Assembly (NCBI GenBank): GCA_964420065.1
Contig: CAYQQK010000001.1
Location: forward strand, 1 to 64,000
Direction of reading: 5' to 3'
DNA: 64,000 bases
DNA from: CAYQQK01 sp964420065
GTDB taxonomy: Bacteria > Bacillota > Dethiobacteria > DTU022
Shown here: in pieces, positions 32,951 through 42,363 of the stretch
How the letters are laid out: every line of letters starts with the position of its first letter
Numbering within the stretch: the first letter of the stretch is position 1
Notes under the pieces: model-generated
Seen by the model: the letters and a program-made list of their open reading frames with translations, nothing else
The model's database searches: none
Told to the model about the DNA's origin: nothing
Made by a program: the position numbers and the translations under genes

Positions 32951-33260
32951 TTCAAATCATTCCTTTTGCGCGTTTTTGATCATTTCGCCCCGGGTACAGG
33001 CCTTTTTTGACCCATATGGAAGGAAAGCGTGGCAGCCGAACGCATTAAATTATACAGTAAAAAAAATATTAATGTCAAGATAAATGAAGTTAATTTCGCT
33101 TTAACATCTCGCCAGTAGCTCTGAGCGTGATTGCAGCATAGGGCGGGTTCTGCTAAGATAGATCTGTCGTGACGGTTCGTCCTGTTTTGCTTCACAAACA
33201 CTGTTGGTAAGTATTATTATTTGTGGATAGATACCATCAGTAGTGCCCCGGGGGGGTTTT
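32951..33260. other. oriC left part, rpmH-dnaA intergenic region
   Basis: A 310-bp divergent region between rpmH and dnaA. It contains the rpmH promoter, an AT-rich block (about 33040-33100, many A and T runs, a candidate unwinding zone) and a DnaA-box-like site TGTGGATAG at 33222-33230, 8 of 9 matches to TGTGGATAA. A weak -10 (TATTAT near 33212) could serve dnaA, beside that box, suggesting autoregulation. No second good DnaA box was found in this part. Confidence 0.7.
33049..33078 (-). promoter_or_regulatory. rpmH operon promoter
   Basis: Minus strand -35 TTGACA and -10 TATAAT, both perfect consensus, spaced by 18 bp rich in T. It drives rpmH and the four genes after it, and faces away from dnaA. 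Confidence 0.88.
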
Positions 33261-34628
33261 ATGAGCACTGATCTGGAACGCATTTGGAACCTGACTATGG
33301 CCGAAATTGAAAAAAACCTTAGTCGCCCCAGCTTTGAAACCTGGCTTAAATCAACCAAACCTTTGTCGTTACGTGATAAAACCGTTCTGGTCGAGGTCCC
33401 CAATGACTTTACTCGGGATTGGTTGGAAAAACGTTACAAGGACTTGATTTTAAATGCACTGTACGTAGTGACAAACATTAATTACGAACTATGTTTCACT
33501 ATTTCCCCCCAGGAAATCGATCTTGAACAGGAAATGTCAACTTTGTCCAGTAGTGTCTACTACAACGGTTCTTCCATCAATGATGAGAGCCGTCTTTCAC
33601 CATACCAACCTCCATCGCTTAACCCCCGCTATACTTTTCAATCTTTCGTTATCGGTAATTGTAATCGCCTGTCCCATGCCGCCTCCCTTGCCGTGGCCGA
33701 AGCCCCATCCGAGGCTTACAATCCTCTTTTCATCTATGGCGGTGTCGGCCTGGGCAAAACCCATCTACTCCACGCCATTGCACACCATATCCTGCAAAAG
33801 CATGATCTTAAACAAATTTTCTATATTTCCACCGAAAAATTCACAAATGAATTTATCAATGCCATTCGGGATAATCGCACCCTGGAATTTCGAAACAAAT
33901 ACCGGAACGGTGAAATCTTGCTGATTGATGATATCCAATTCCTCGCAGGAAAGGAACAGACGCAAGAAGAATTTTTCCATACTTTTAACACCCTGCATGA
34001 AAGTTACCGCCAGATCGTTATTTCAAGCGATCGCCCTCCGAAAGAAATTCCAACCCTGGAAGATCGTTTACGGTCACGCTTTGAATGGGGTCTGATCACC
34101 GATATTCAACCACCCGATCTCGAAACTCGCGAAGCAATTTTGCGTAAAAAAGCAACCAGTGAAAATATCGAAATTCCCAACGATGTCATCCGTTACATTG
34201 CGGGGAAAATTGATACGAATATCCGCGAACTTGAAGGGGCATTGATCCGTATCGTTGCCTATGCTTCCCTTACAGGAAGCCCGATCAATCTTCAACTGGC
34301 CGACGAATCATTGAAAAAACTGCTATTGACCAAAAAACAGAATGTAACCGTTGCTCAGATCATGAGCAAAACTGCGGCACACTTCAATATAACCCGCGAA
34401 GACATGAAGGCAAAACGGCGTCATTTTGCCGTAACTTTCCCCCGCCAGGTGGCGATGTTCCTTTGTCGTCAGTTGACCGAATTGTCCCTGCCCAAAATCG
34501 GGTCCGAATTCGGCGGCAGGGATCATACCACAGTTTTGCATGCCTGTAAAAAAATTTCGCACGAACTTTCCAGCAACGAAAACTTGCGCCACAAAATCGA
34601 AGTGATCAAAAATGATCTATTATCCTGA
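33261..34628 (+). CDS. dnaA: chromosomal replication initiator DnaA
   Basis: About 455 residues. ATG at 33261 has the SD GGGGGGG; an upstream GTG at 33243 is unlikely. Domain I (1-85, RIWNLTMAEIEKNLSRPSFETW) binds partners; a short linker follows; domain III has Walker A YGGVGLGKTHLLHAI and Walker B EILLIDDIQFLAGKEQTQEE (ISTE-containing segment before it); domain IV ends with the DnaA-box binding signature PKIGSEFGGRDHTTVLHACKKI in two parts. The protein melts oriC and loads DnaB. It is flanked on both sides by DnaA-box-like sites. Confidence 0.98.
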   Translation: MSTDLERIWNLTMAEIEKNLSRPSFETWLKSTKPLSLRDKTVLVEVPNDFTRDWLEKRYKDLILNALYVVTNINYELCFTISPQEIDLEQEMSTLSSSVYYNGSSINDESRLSPYQPPSLNPRYTFQSFVIGNCNRLSHAASLAVAEAPSEAYNPLFIYGGVGLGKTHLLHAIAHHILQKHDLKQIFYISTEKFTNEFINAIRDNRTLEFRNKYRNGEILLIDDIQFLAGKEQTQEEFFHTFNTLHESYRQIVISSDRPPKEIPTLEDRLRSRFEWGLITDIQPPDLETREAILRKKATSENIEIPNDVIRYIAGKIDTNIRELEGALIRIVAYASLTGSPINLQLADESLKKLLLTKKQNVTVAQIMSKTAAHFNITREDMKAKRRHFAVTFPRQVAMFLCRQLTELSLPKIGSEFGGRDHTTVLHACKKISHELSSNENLRHKIEVIKNDLLS

Positions 34629-34912
34629 GCTGCCATCCTTGCAATCAGGGTTGTGCACCCACGGTTTTAAAAATACACTTTTGTTTGGGATAAAGCTGTG
34701 GAAAAATCGGTTCAAATTGTGGATTACTTTTCCGGGGTTGTTTTTTCGCCGATCATGCACCGCCCGTTCACAACAAACAACAGTATTCCTTACCCGTTAT
34801 TGGCAGGTAATTTCCATTTTTCCACAGTTTCCACGATATCTACTGTTATTACTGTATGATCTAGATCTGATGGTCTTAATAGATAATCTTGTTGATGAAT
34901 GGAGGGTTTTAC
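34629..34912. other. oriC right part, dnaA-dnaN intergenic region
   Basis: A 284-bp region that carries several DnaA-box-like sites, each one mismatch from TTATCCACA: TGTGGAAAA (34697-34705), TGTGGATTA (34718-34726) and TTTTCCACA (34818-34826). AT-rich stretches lie at 34665-34690 and 34840-34890 before dnaN. With the left part this makes a bipartite origin like that of Bacillus. Box quality is low, with no perfect consensus copy. No promoter for dnaN is convincing. Confidence 0.72.
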
Positions 34913-36016
34913 ATGAAATTACCGGTCGATAAAACTTCCTTCAGCCGTTGTCTTGATATTGTCGAAAAAGCTTTACCCTATCGAACTACGATTCCTCTGC
35001 TTAACTACATTTATTTTAAAATGGAAGAGGAACAAATGTTGTTTTCTGCAACCAACCTGGAAATTGAGATACGCTGTACGATGCCCTATCGTTGTTCGGA
35101 TCGGGCCGTCATTCTTTTCCCGCCCAAGGTTGTTGAAGTTACCCGAAGTTTACCCGATTCGGAAATAGAATTGATGATCGACCCCGGCACTTTTCGTATC
35201 GACCTGACCGGTGTACAGGCTGATTTCACATTGTACGGTCTTGATCCTGAAGAATATCCACCTCCGATGGCAGGGGTTGGCGGCTCAAAAATTCTGACAT
35301 TGGAACAATCTGTTTTGAAGAAAATCCTTAAAGAGATCGTCTTTGCTTCTTCAAATGAGGAGGGGCGTCCAGCCTTTAACGGTGTTCTTTTCATGTTCGA
35401 CCAAAACCAGATCACCCTTACCGCATCCGACACCTATCGTCTTGCGGTTAAAAAAATTTTTATGTCCGCCTTACCGTTAAAAAAGTGTTCGTTGTTGGTT
35501 CCAGCCCGCTCCGTGCGAGAACTGGTAAAAATTTTGGGAGAAACGGATGGACAAGCTTCTATTTTTCCGAAAGACAAGGAAGTTGTTTTTTGTTTTGACT
35601 CGGTCCATTTCGCAGCCCGGGTTTTGGAAGAAAAGTTTCCCGACGTCAGTGTGGTCATTCCGCAGCAGTATCGGACCAAAGTTCACTTGCAGCGAAAGCA
35701 TTTGGAAGAAACTGTAGCTCGGGCGGCCTTACTGGCGGAAGGGATTAACCAGGCGATCCAATTTTCTGTCCGCGACGATGCCATGGTGGTAAGGGTTTCT
35801 TCCCAGTTGGGACGGATGGAAGAACAGCTGGTCGTGCAAAAGGAAGGTGAAGACGTAGAGCTATATATCAATTCCCGTTTTGTTCTGGACATGCTCCGGG
35901 TAGTGGACTGTCAGGATCTGAGTCTTGAATTTAATGGTTCAAACGGTCCGGTGATTATGCGTCCTTTCGAGGATGATACCTATCTCTACCTGGTATTACC
36001 GATAAAAATGGAATAA
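34913..36016 (+). CDS. dnaN: DNA polymerase III sliding clamp (beta subunit)
   Basis: About 367 residues, a ring-shaped processivity factor. ATG at 34913 is chosen for its SD (GGAGGG, 7 bases upstream). Three repeated clamp domains are present; recognisable segments are KTSFSRCLDIVEKALPYRTT at the start, FMFDQNQITLTASDTYRLAV in the middle and the C-terminal VIMRPFEDDTYLYLVLPIKM. It is followed by recF after 17 bp. Beta clamps bind polymerase, MutS and DnaA regulators through the hydrophobic pocket near the C-terminus, whose ending LPIKM is typical. Confidence 0.97.
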   Translation: MKLPVDKTSFSRCLDIVEKALPYRTTIPLLNYIYFKMEEEQMLFSATNLEIEIRCTMPYRCSDRAVILFPPKVVEVTRSLPDSEIELMIDPGTFRIDLTGVQADFTLYGLDPEEYPPPMAGVGGSKILTLEQSVLKKILKEIVFASSNEEGRPAFNGVLFMFDQNQITLTASDTYRLAVKKIFMSALPLKKCSLLVPARSVRELVKILGETDGQASIFPKDKEVVFCFDSVHFAARVLEEKFPDVSVVIPQQYRTKVHLQRKHLEETVARAALLAEGINQAIQFSVRDDAMVVRVSSQLGRMEEQLVVQKEGEDVELYINSRFVLDMLRVVDCQDLSLEFNGSNGPVIMRPFEDDTYLYLVLPIKME

Positions 36017-36033
36017 TACGGGGGTAGTGCTCC

Positions 36034-37137
36034 TTGCGGTTGTTGAAGGTAGAGATGCAAAATTTCCGTAACTATATTTCAGAGGAGGTCTCGTTTCATC
36101 CCCGGATGAACATAATTTACGGGAACAATGCCCAGGGTAAAACCAATTTACTGGAAGCGGTTTACTTTACGCTGGTGTCCCGTTCATTCCGAGCCGGGCG
36201 TGAAAGTGAAATTATAAACTGGGAATCTCCCTTATTTTTAATTCGGGGCAAGTTGAAAACAGGGGAACATCATTATCGGGTAGATATCGGTTGTCATCGT
36301 TCCGGCTGCCTGCAACTGAAAATTGATGGTTCCCCCGTAAAAAGGAGCAACTATTTGTTGCGTTTTCCGGCGATTGTTTTCGGGCCGGAAGATTTACTTC
36401 TGGTCAAGCAAGGCCCGGCCCGGCGACGGCGTTTTCTGAACCTTGAAGGTTCGCGCTTGTGCCCCCTGTACTATGGTCTTTACCGTGATTATTATCGAAT
36501 TGTGCAGCAACGGAATCACCTTTTGCGCCGGGGGAAAAACGGTTCCCTAATCTCCCTTGAACCATGGAACAAGCTGCTGATCAAATATGGCAGCAATGTG
36601 ATCCGTGAAAGGGTTGCCCTTCTGGCGGGGTTGGAAAAACAGTGCCGCCGTTTTTTCTATTATTTTACGACAGGGAACGAACAGATTGACCTGAACTATG
36701 TCTACAGCTTTAATCATGACGGCGACCTCGATTGCCTGGAAACAGTTTTTGAGCTTGCTCTGGAACGGGTTCAACCGGATGAAAAGAGAAGAGGGTTGAC
36801 CATGCTTGGCCCGCATCTCGATGATTTCAGCATTCTGATCAACGGCCGGGAAGCACGCCGGTTCGCTTCGCAGGGTCAGCAGCGAGCCGCCGCCCTTGCC
36901 TTGAAAATGGCGGAGGTTTTTTTATTTGAAGCGAACACCGCATCCCTTCCGGTAGTGCTGTTGGATGATGTGCTATCCGAACTGGATCAGACGCGACAAC
37001 GACGGTTACTTCAATTTTTATGGGAAAAAGAAGCGCAGGTGATACTTACTGCAGCGGTGCCGGTACACGATCTTTCGTTGTTGCCACGAGATCGTTCTGT
37101 CTTGACGGTAGCGGAAGGAAGGGTCACCCGTGGATGA
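36034..37137 (+). CDS. recF: DNA replication and repair protein RecF
   Basis: A 367-residue SMC-like ATPase that helps load RecA at gaps. The start is TTG at 36034 with GGGGGT upstream, giving (M)RLLKVEMQNFRNYISEEVSF, where RNY is the usual start signature. Walker A is YGNNAQGKTNLLEAV, the signature motif ASQGQQRAAALALKMAE and Walker B VVLLDDVLSELDQTRQ. The gene follows dnaN and overlaps the DUF721 gene by 8 bp, as in many Clostridia. Confidence 0.96.
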   Translation: MRLLKVEMQNFRNYISEEVSFHPRMNIIYGNNAQGKTNLLEAVYFTLVSRSFRAGRESEIINWESPLFLIRGKLKTGEHHYRVDIGCHRSGCLQLKIDGSPVKRSNYLLRFPAIVFGPEDLLLVKQGPARRRRFLNLEGSRLCPLYYGLYRDYYRIVQQRNHLLRRGKNGSLISLEPWNKLLIKYGSNVIRERVALLAGLEKQCRRFFYYFTTGNEQIDLNYVYSFNHDGDLDCLETVFELALERVQPDEKRRGLTMLGPHLDDFSILINGREARRFASQGQQRAAALALKMAEVFLFEANTASLPVVLLDDVLSELDQTRQRRLLQFLWEKEAQVILTAAVPVHDLSLLPRDRSVLTVAEGRVTRG

Positions 37138-37555
37138 CCTGGGCTGGCTGATTGAAAACTTGCTTTACCGGAAAGAACTATGGGAAGGATATTGCCGGCA
37201 TTGGGTTATGGTTAACTGGGGGCTACTGGTAGGGGAGAAGATCGCGCAGGTTTCCGAGGTTCGCGAGGCAAGCGGTGACTTGTTTCGGGTTACGGTACGG
37301 GATGCCACCTGGGCTTATCACCTCTGTTTGTTGAAACCGGGTATAATCAGAAAGATAAAAGCCCGGTTTCCCGGGCTCACGATCCGGGATATTTATTTTC
37401 AGGTCGGTGATCTGGCAAGGAAGGAAAAAACGACAGGAAACAGAGAATATAAAAATGCCGCTCCAGATGCAAGAGCACAGTTGGAAGGCGAAAAATTTCG
37501 TCAAAACATACGTTTCTTGCGGGAGCAGTGTATCGTTTTTCAAGGGAAAGAATAG
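37130..37555 (+). CDS. DciA-like DUF721 protein
   Basis: A 141-residue protein of the DUF721 family. The start is GTG at 37130, overlapping recF by 8 bp. The segment NWGLLVGEKIAQVSEVREAS followed by FRVTVRDATWAYHLCLLKPGIIRKIKA (in two parts) is the core fold, resembling DciA, the ancestral helicase loader adaptor, though Bacillota use other loaders and the family role here is not established. The C-terminal part (100-141) is charged and probably flexible. Its position between recF and remB is common in Clostridia. Confidence 0.8.
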   Translation: MDDLGWLIENLLYRKELWEGYCRHWVMVNWGLLVGEKIAQVSEVREASGDLFRVTVRDATWAYHLCLLKPGIIRKIKARFPGLTIRDIYFQVGDLARKEKTTGNREYKNAAPDARAQLEGEKFRQNIRFLREQCIVFQGKE

Positions 37556-37570
37556 GGAGGGTTTAAAAGG

Positions 37571-37825
37571 GTGTATTTACACATTGGCGGGGCGAAAATG
37601 GTTTTTGCGGGGGGCATTGTAGGTATTTTCGATCTGAGACTGCGTCAAAATGCGATCAATAAACAGTTTTTGGAGACGGCACCTTCCACCCGTTTTTTGG
37701 ATACCGCCAAATTCTCGGAGAACAAATCATTTGTCGTGTTGGAAAAAGATGTTCTGCTTTCCCCGATCGTTCCTTTAACCTTGGCCCGACGTTGCGGGGA
37801 ACAATTTCGTGGTGGCCAATCATGA
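37571..37825 (+). CDS. remB: RemB-like (YaaB/DUF370) regulator
   Basis: An 84-residue protein. The start is GTG at 37571 with SD GGGAGG. The DUF370 pattern reads MYLHIGGAKMVFAGGIVGIF, then FVVLEKDVLLSPIVPLTLARR. RemA and RemB of Bacillus are related proteins; RemB is encoded between recF and gyrB, as here. The family controls biofilm matrix genes and DNA architecture, but the role of this copy is inferred by position. The stop overlaps the gyrB start (ATGA). Confidence 0.9.
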   Translation: MYLHIGGAKMVFAGGIVGIFDLRLRQNAINKQFLETAPSTRFLDTAKFSENKSFVVLEKDVLLSPIVPLTLARRCGEQFRGGQS

Positions 37826-39726
37826 CCCGGACCGGTTCCGGCTACGATGCCACGCACATCCAGGTGCTTGAAGGTTTGGAAGCGGCCCGGCGCCGGCCGA
37901 GCATGTATATCGGGTCCACCGGAAGCCGTGGTTTACATCACCTCGTTTTTGAAGTTGTGGACAACAGTATCGATGAGGTAATGTCGGGTTACTGCCGCCT
38001 GATCAAGGTGACCATTCATGAGGATAACAGTGTAAGCGTGGTTGACGACGGGCGGGGTATTCCGGTGGAGATTCATCCCGAACAAAAGAGACCGGCGGTG
38101 GAAGTGGTATTAACAACCCTGCACGCGGGCGGTAAATTTTCCCGGGATAGTTACAAGGTTGCCGGCGGATTGCACGGAGTCGGTGTTGCTGTTGTCAACG
38201 CTTTGTCGGAATGGCTGGAAGTAGAGGTTTACCGTGACGGGAAGGTCTACTTTCAGCGTTACCACCGGGGCGAAAAAGAAACTGCTCTTGGGGTACGGGG
38301 CCATTCCAAAAACAACGGAACCAAAATTACGTTTCGGCCCGATCCGGATATTTTTGATAAAGTTGTTTTTGATAATGAAATTATCATTCAACGCTTGCGT
38401 GAACTGGCGTTTCTGAACCGGGGTGTGCGCATTAGTTTTCGTGACAGGCGCAGCGGTTACAATGAAGTTTACAAGTATACCGGGGGTATCACCCAGTTTG
38501 TTTCCTACCTGAACAACGGCAAAGAGGTGTTCCCGAAAAAGCCGGTTTACTTCCAACAGGATGTCAGCGGCAACAACGTGGAAATCGCCCTGCAATACAG
38601 TACCAGCTACAGCGAATCCATCTATTCTTTCGCCAATAATATCCGTACTCATGAAGGAGGAACCCATGAAGCCGGTTTCAAGGCTTCATTAACCCGTCTT
38701 TTTAACGATTACAGTCGGAAACAAGGCCTGCTCAAGGATAACCAGGGCAACCTGTCCGGGGAGGATGTCCGGGAGGGTCTTACCGCCGTGATCAGCGTCA
38801 AGTTATTTGAACCCCAATTTGAAGGGCAGACGAAAACCAGGCTTGGAAACAGCGAAACACGTAGCATTGTTGATACCGTTCTATATACGGGGCTGGAAAC
38901 ATTTTTGGAACAAAACCCTTCAGTCACACGGAAAATGTTGGAGAAGGCTTTAAGCGCGTCCCAGGCCCGGGATGCAGCCCGTAAAGCGCGGGAATTGACC
39001 CGCCGCAAGAGTGCCCTGGACGTGTCCAGCCTTCCGGGAAAACTGGCCGATTGCACGACCCGGAAAGCGGAAGAAAGCGAGTTGTTTATCGTCGAAGGGG
39101 ATTCTGCGGGTGGCTCGGCCAAGCAGGGACGCGATCGCCATTTTCAGGCTATCCTGCCACTACGCGGAAAAATTATTAATGTCGAAAAAGCCAGGCTGGA
39201 CCGGGTCCTTTCCAACGAAGAAATTCGTTCCATCATAACCGCCCTGGGTACCGGGATCGATGAAGACTTTACCCTGGAAAAAGCACGGTACCACCATATC
39301 GTGATCATGACTGACGCTGACGTTGACGGATCCCATATCCGCACCCTGCTCCTGACTTTTTTCTATCGTTTTATGCGACCTTTGATTGAAGCGGGCTACG
39401 TTTACATTGCTCAACCGCCCCTGTTTAAAGCCAGCAAGGGTAAGGAGGCCCGATATCTTTACCGCGAAAGTGAACTGGAGCATTTACTGGTACAATGGGG
39501 CAAAAAGGGGATTCAGGTTCAACGCTACAAGGGGCTTGGCGAGATGAACCCGGAACAGCTGTGGGAGACCACCATGGATCCCTCAACCCGTATCATCCAC
39601 CAGGTAGAATTAAGCGATGTTTTCAAGGCCGATCGCATTTTTACCGTTCTGATGGGAAGCAAAGTTGAACCGCGTCGTCGGTTTATCGAACAGAATGCTC
39701 GTTATGTAAAAAATCTGGATATCTAG
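37822..39726 (+). CDS. gyrB: DNA gyrase subunit B
   Basis: About 634 residues. ATG at 37822 overlaps the remB stop (ATGA); the family N-terminus follows (YDATHIQVLEGLEAARRRPS and MYIGST). ATPase motifs include EVVDNSIDEV, VVDDGRGIPVEIHPEQ and the glycine-rich GGLHGVGVAVVNALS. The TOPRIM domain is seen in LFIVEGDSAGGSAKQGRDRHFQ (in part), DADVDGSHIRTLLL and the C-terminus YKGLGEMNPEQLWETTMDP. It pairs with GyrA to introduce negative supercoils. The transcript probably ends at the hairpin at 39801. Confidence 0.97.
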   Translation: MTRTGSGYDATHIQVLEGLEAARRRPSMYIGSTGSRGLHHLVFEVVDNSIDEVMSGYCRLIKVTIHEDNSVSVVDDGRGIPVEIHPEQKRPAVEVVLTTLHAGGKFSRDSYKVAGGLHGVGVAVVNALSEWLEVEVYRDGKVYFQRYHRGEKETALGVRGHSKNNGTKITFRPDPDIFDKVVFDNEIIIQRLRELAFLNRGVRISFRDRRSGYNEVYKYTGGITQFVSYLNNGKEVFPKKPVYFQQDVSGNNVEIALQYSTSYSESIYSFANNIRTHEGGTHEAGFKASLTRLFNDYSRKQGLLKDNQGNLSGEDVREGLTAVISVKLFEPQFEGQTKTRLGNSETRSIVDTVLYTGLETFLEQNPSVTRKMLEKALSASQARDAARKARELTRRKSALDVSSLPGKLADCTTRKAEESELFIVEGDSAGGSAKQGRDRHFQAILPLRGKIINVEKARLDRVLSNEEIRSIITALGTGIDEDFTLEKARYHHIVIMTDADVDGSHIRTLLLTFFYRFMRPLIEAGYVYIAQPPLFKASKGKEARYLYRESELEHLLVQWGKKGIQVQRYKGLGEMNPEQLWETTMDPSTRIIHQVELSDVFKADRIFTVLMGSKVEPRRRFIEQNARYVKNLDI

Positions 39727-39800
39727 GGGCGGAACGGGTTTGCTCCATGCTCCGCTCCAATCATTTTAACGGCGCCGCTTCCTTCAACCGGCGTTTTTAC

Positions 39801-39828
39801 CAGGGTGAATGCCCTGGTTTTGATTTAT
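39801..39828 (+). terminator. terminator after gyrB
   Basis: ACCAGGG and CCCTGGT form a 7-bp stem with a 6-nt loop, followed by TTTGATTT. It lies 75 bp past gyrB and upstream of the gyrA promoter region. Confidence 0.7.
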
Positions 39829-39860
39829 ACACAAATTTTTCTTTTTAAATTGCACAGGTG

Positions 39861-39869
39861 TGATAGAAT
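39861..39869 (+). promoter_or_regulatory. candidate extended -10 promoter for gyrA
   Basis: TGATAGAAT is an extended -10 (TGN plus TAGAAT) about 40 bp before the gyrA start. No strong -35 is seen. With the terminator upstream, separate transcription of gyrA from gyrB is likely. Confidence 0.4.
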
Positions 39870-39907
39870 ATGAAAAATAAGTTGGGCGGTCTACCAGAAG
39901 GAGAATA

Positions 39908-42328
39908 ATGATGGCAGAAGAAGAACGCATCATTCCGGTACATATCCACGACGAGGTTAAAAGTTCCTTCCTCGATTATGCCATGAGCGTAATCGTCAGC
40001 CGGGCTTTGCCTGACGTGCGCGACGGTCTGAAACCGGTGCACCGGCGAATTCTCTATGCCATGGCGGAAATGGGTTCCACACCCGACAAGCCGCACCGCA
40101 AGTCGGCTCGAATCGTGGGCGAGGTCATGGGAAAATACCATCCACACGGCGACTCGGCCATTTACGACACATTGATCCGCCTGGCCCAGGATTTTGCCTC
40201 CCGTTATTGTCTTGTAGACGGGCATGGTAACTTTGGTTCACTGGACGGTGACGCCGCCGCGGCGATGCGTTATACCGAAGCCCGTCTTGCCCCGCTGGCC
40301 ATGGAAATGCTCAGTGACATCCATAAAGAAACAGTTGATTTGCGTCCCAATTTCGACGAAAGCCTTCAGGAACCGGTAGTGTTGCCTTCACGGTTTCCCA
40401 ATCTTTTGGTCAACGGTTCCGCCGGCATCGCCGTGGGTATGGCAACCAACATTCCTCCGCACAATCTGGGCGAACTGATCAATGCCCTGCACCACCTGAT
40501 CGAGCATCCGGAGGCTCCGGTGCAAGCCCTGTTCCGGTCGATCAAGGGGCCCGATTTTCCCACAGGAGGCATCGTCGTCGGCACATCCGGTATTGCCGCA
40601 GCTTATACAACCGGACGCGGTATCATTCAAATTCGCGGCCGGGTGCAGACCGAAAAAAAAGAAAAAGGATTTCACCGCATCGTCATTACGGAGGTTCCAT
40701 ATCAACAAAACAAAGCACGTCTGGTCGAAAAAATTGCCGAACTGGTCAAGGAAAAAAGAATTGACGGCATCACCGGCCTGCGCGATGAATCTGACCGTAA
40801 AGGGGTACGGATTGTGATCGAGTTGCGCCGTGACTACGAGCCCCAGGTAATTATTAACCAGCTCTATCGCTTCACCCCGTTACAACAGAGTTTCGGCATC
40901 ATCATGCTGGCGCTGGTTGATGGCCAGCCGAAAGTGCTGAATCTGAAAGAGATGCTGGTCCATTACCTTGAGCACCAAAAGGAGGTTATCCGGCGCCGGG
41001 CCCGCTTTGACCTGCGTCAGGCCGAGGAGCGTCTGCATATCGTGGCTGGATTGAGCCTGGCCCTTTCACGGCTGGACGAGGTGATCGCCCTGATCCGCCG
41101 TGCACCGGACGGTCCGGTGGCGCGCAACGGGCTGATGCAGTTACTGGGCTTGTCCGAAAAGCAAGCCCAGGCCATTCTGGACATACGCCTGCAAAGGCTG
41201 ACCAGGCTTGAGATCGACAAACTCAAAGCGGAACAACAGGAGCTGGAGGGGCGCATCACTTACCTGCGCCGGGTTTTGGCCGAACCGCGGTTGGTGCTGG
41301 AGCAGATTCGGGACGATCTGCGGTTGCTGAAGAATAAATATGCCGATGAACGCCGCACCCAGATCGTGGCCGATGAGAAGGAAATTACAATTACCGACCT
41401 CATTCCGGAAGAAGACGTGGTGATCACCTTGACCGGCCGGGGGTACATCAAGCGACTCCCCCTGTCTACTTACCGCAGCCAGCGCCGTGGCGGTCGGGGA
41501 ATAATCGGAATGCAGCCGCTCGAAAACGACTGCGTGGATCAGCTCCATGTTGCCTCCACCCACCATCATTTGCTTTGCTTTAGCAACAGGGGTAAGGCTT
41601 ACTTGTTGCAGGTTTACGAAATTCCCGGGGCCAGTCGCCAATCTCGCGGCACCGCCCTGGTCAACCTGCTTCCATTGGAAGGCAAGGAATTCATTACCGC
41701 CACCCTACCGGTCAGTGATTTTTTTGCAGATCTGTATCTGGTTATGGTCACGGCGGGCGGCATGATCAAAAGGACCGCCCTGGAGGCATTTCGCCACACC
41801 AGGAAAACGGGGCTGGTGGCTTTGACACTGCTCGAAGAAGACGAACTGATCGCAGTTTATCTGACCGATGGAGGGCAAGAAGTACTGATCGGGACCACCA
41901 AGGGTTTTTTTGTCCGGTTTTCTGAAAAAGAGGTACGGGCTATGGGGCGCGCCGCTCGCGGGGTAAAAGCGGTCACTCTCGGTGTAAAGCAGAGAGTAGT
42001 TGGGGCGGATCTGGCTTCGGGAGGGAAAACGGTGCTTATGGTTACCGAAAACGGTCTCGGTAAACGAGTCCTGGTTGAGGAGTTTCGACCCCAAAGCCGT
42101 GGCGGAAAGGGTTTGATCGGGATCAAGATTACGCCGCAAAGCGGGCCGTTGACGGATTTTGTCTTGCTCCGGACAGAACAGGAAGAGGCGATGATTGTTA
42201 CGGCAAGGGGAGTTGTGAACCGGCAGAGGGTGGAGGAAGTTTCCTTGCAGAAACGCTATTCCCATGGAGTCACCCTGATCCGGCTGGATCAGGATGACCG
42301 GGTGGTCAACCTGATCGGGTTGGATTAG
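39908..42328 (+). CDS. gyrA: DNA gyrase subunit A
   Basis: An 806-residue subunit that cuts and rejoins DNA. The active-site tyrosine is in AAAMRYTEARLAPLAME, with the quinolone-resistance region (HPHGDSAIYDTLIRLAQD) before it. The position equal to Ser83 of E. coli reads S in HGDSAIY, so no classic resistance substitution is visible. The coiled tower (about 370-470) and the C-terminal beta-pinwheel with the GyrA box (QRRGGRG) follow. Two adjacent ATG codons (39908 and 39911) share the SD AGAAGGAGA; the second has better spacing. Confidence 0.97.
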   Translation: MMAEEERIIPVHIHDEVKSSFLDYAMSVIVSRALPDVRDGLKPVHRRILYAMAEMGSTPDKPHRKSARIVGEVMGKYHPHGDSAIYDTLIRLAQDFASRYCLVDGHGNFGSLDGDAAAAMRYTEARLAPLAMEMLSDIHKETVDLRPNFDESLQEPVVLPSRFPNLLVNGSAGIAVGMATNIPPHNLGELINALHHLIEHPEAPVQALFRSIKGPDFPTGGIVVGTSGIAAAYTTGRGIIQIRGRVQTEKKEKGFHRIVITEVPYQQNKARLVEKIAELVKEKRIDGITGLRDESDRKGVRIVIELRRDYEPQVIINQLYRFTPLQQSFGIIMLALVDGQPKVLNLKEMLVHYLEHQKEVIRRRARFDLRQAEERLHIVAGLSLALSRLDEVIALIRRAPDGPVARNGLMQLLGLSEKQAQAILDIRLQRLTRLEIDKLKAEQQELEGRITYLRRVLAEPRLVLEQIRDDLRLLKNKYADERRTQIVADEKEITITDLIPEEDVVITLTGRGYIKRLPLSTYRSQRRGGRGIIGMQPLENDCVDQLHVASTHHHLLCFSNRGKAYLLQVYEIPGASRQSRGTALVNLLPLEGKEFITATLPVSDFFADLYLVMVTAGGMIKRTALEAFRHTRKTGLVALTLLEEDELIAVYLTDGGQEVLIGTTKGFFVRFSEKEVRAMGRAARGVKAVTLGVKQRVVGADLASGGKTVLMVTENGLGKRVLVEEFRPQSRGGKGLIGIKITPQSGPLTDFVLLRTEQEEAMIVTARGVVNRQRVEEVSLQKRYSHGVTLIRLDQDDRVVNLIGLD

Positions 42329-42363
42329 CATAAAACGCGGGCCGGCATAAAATAGGGGAAAGA

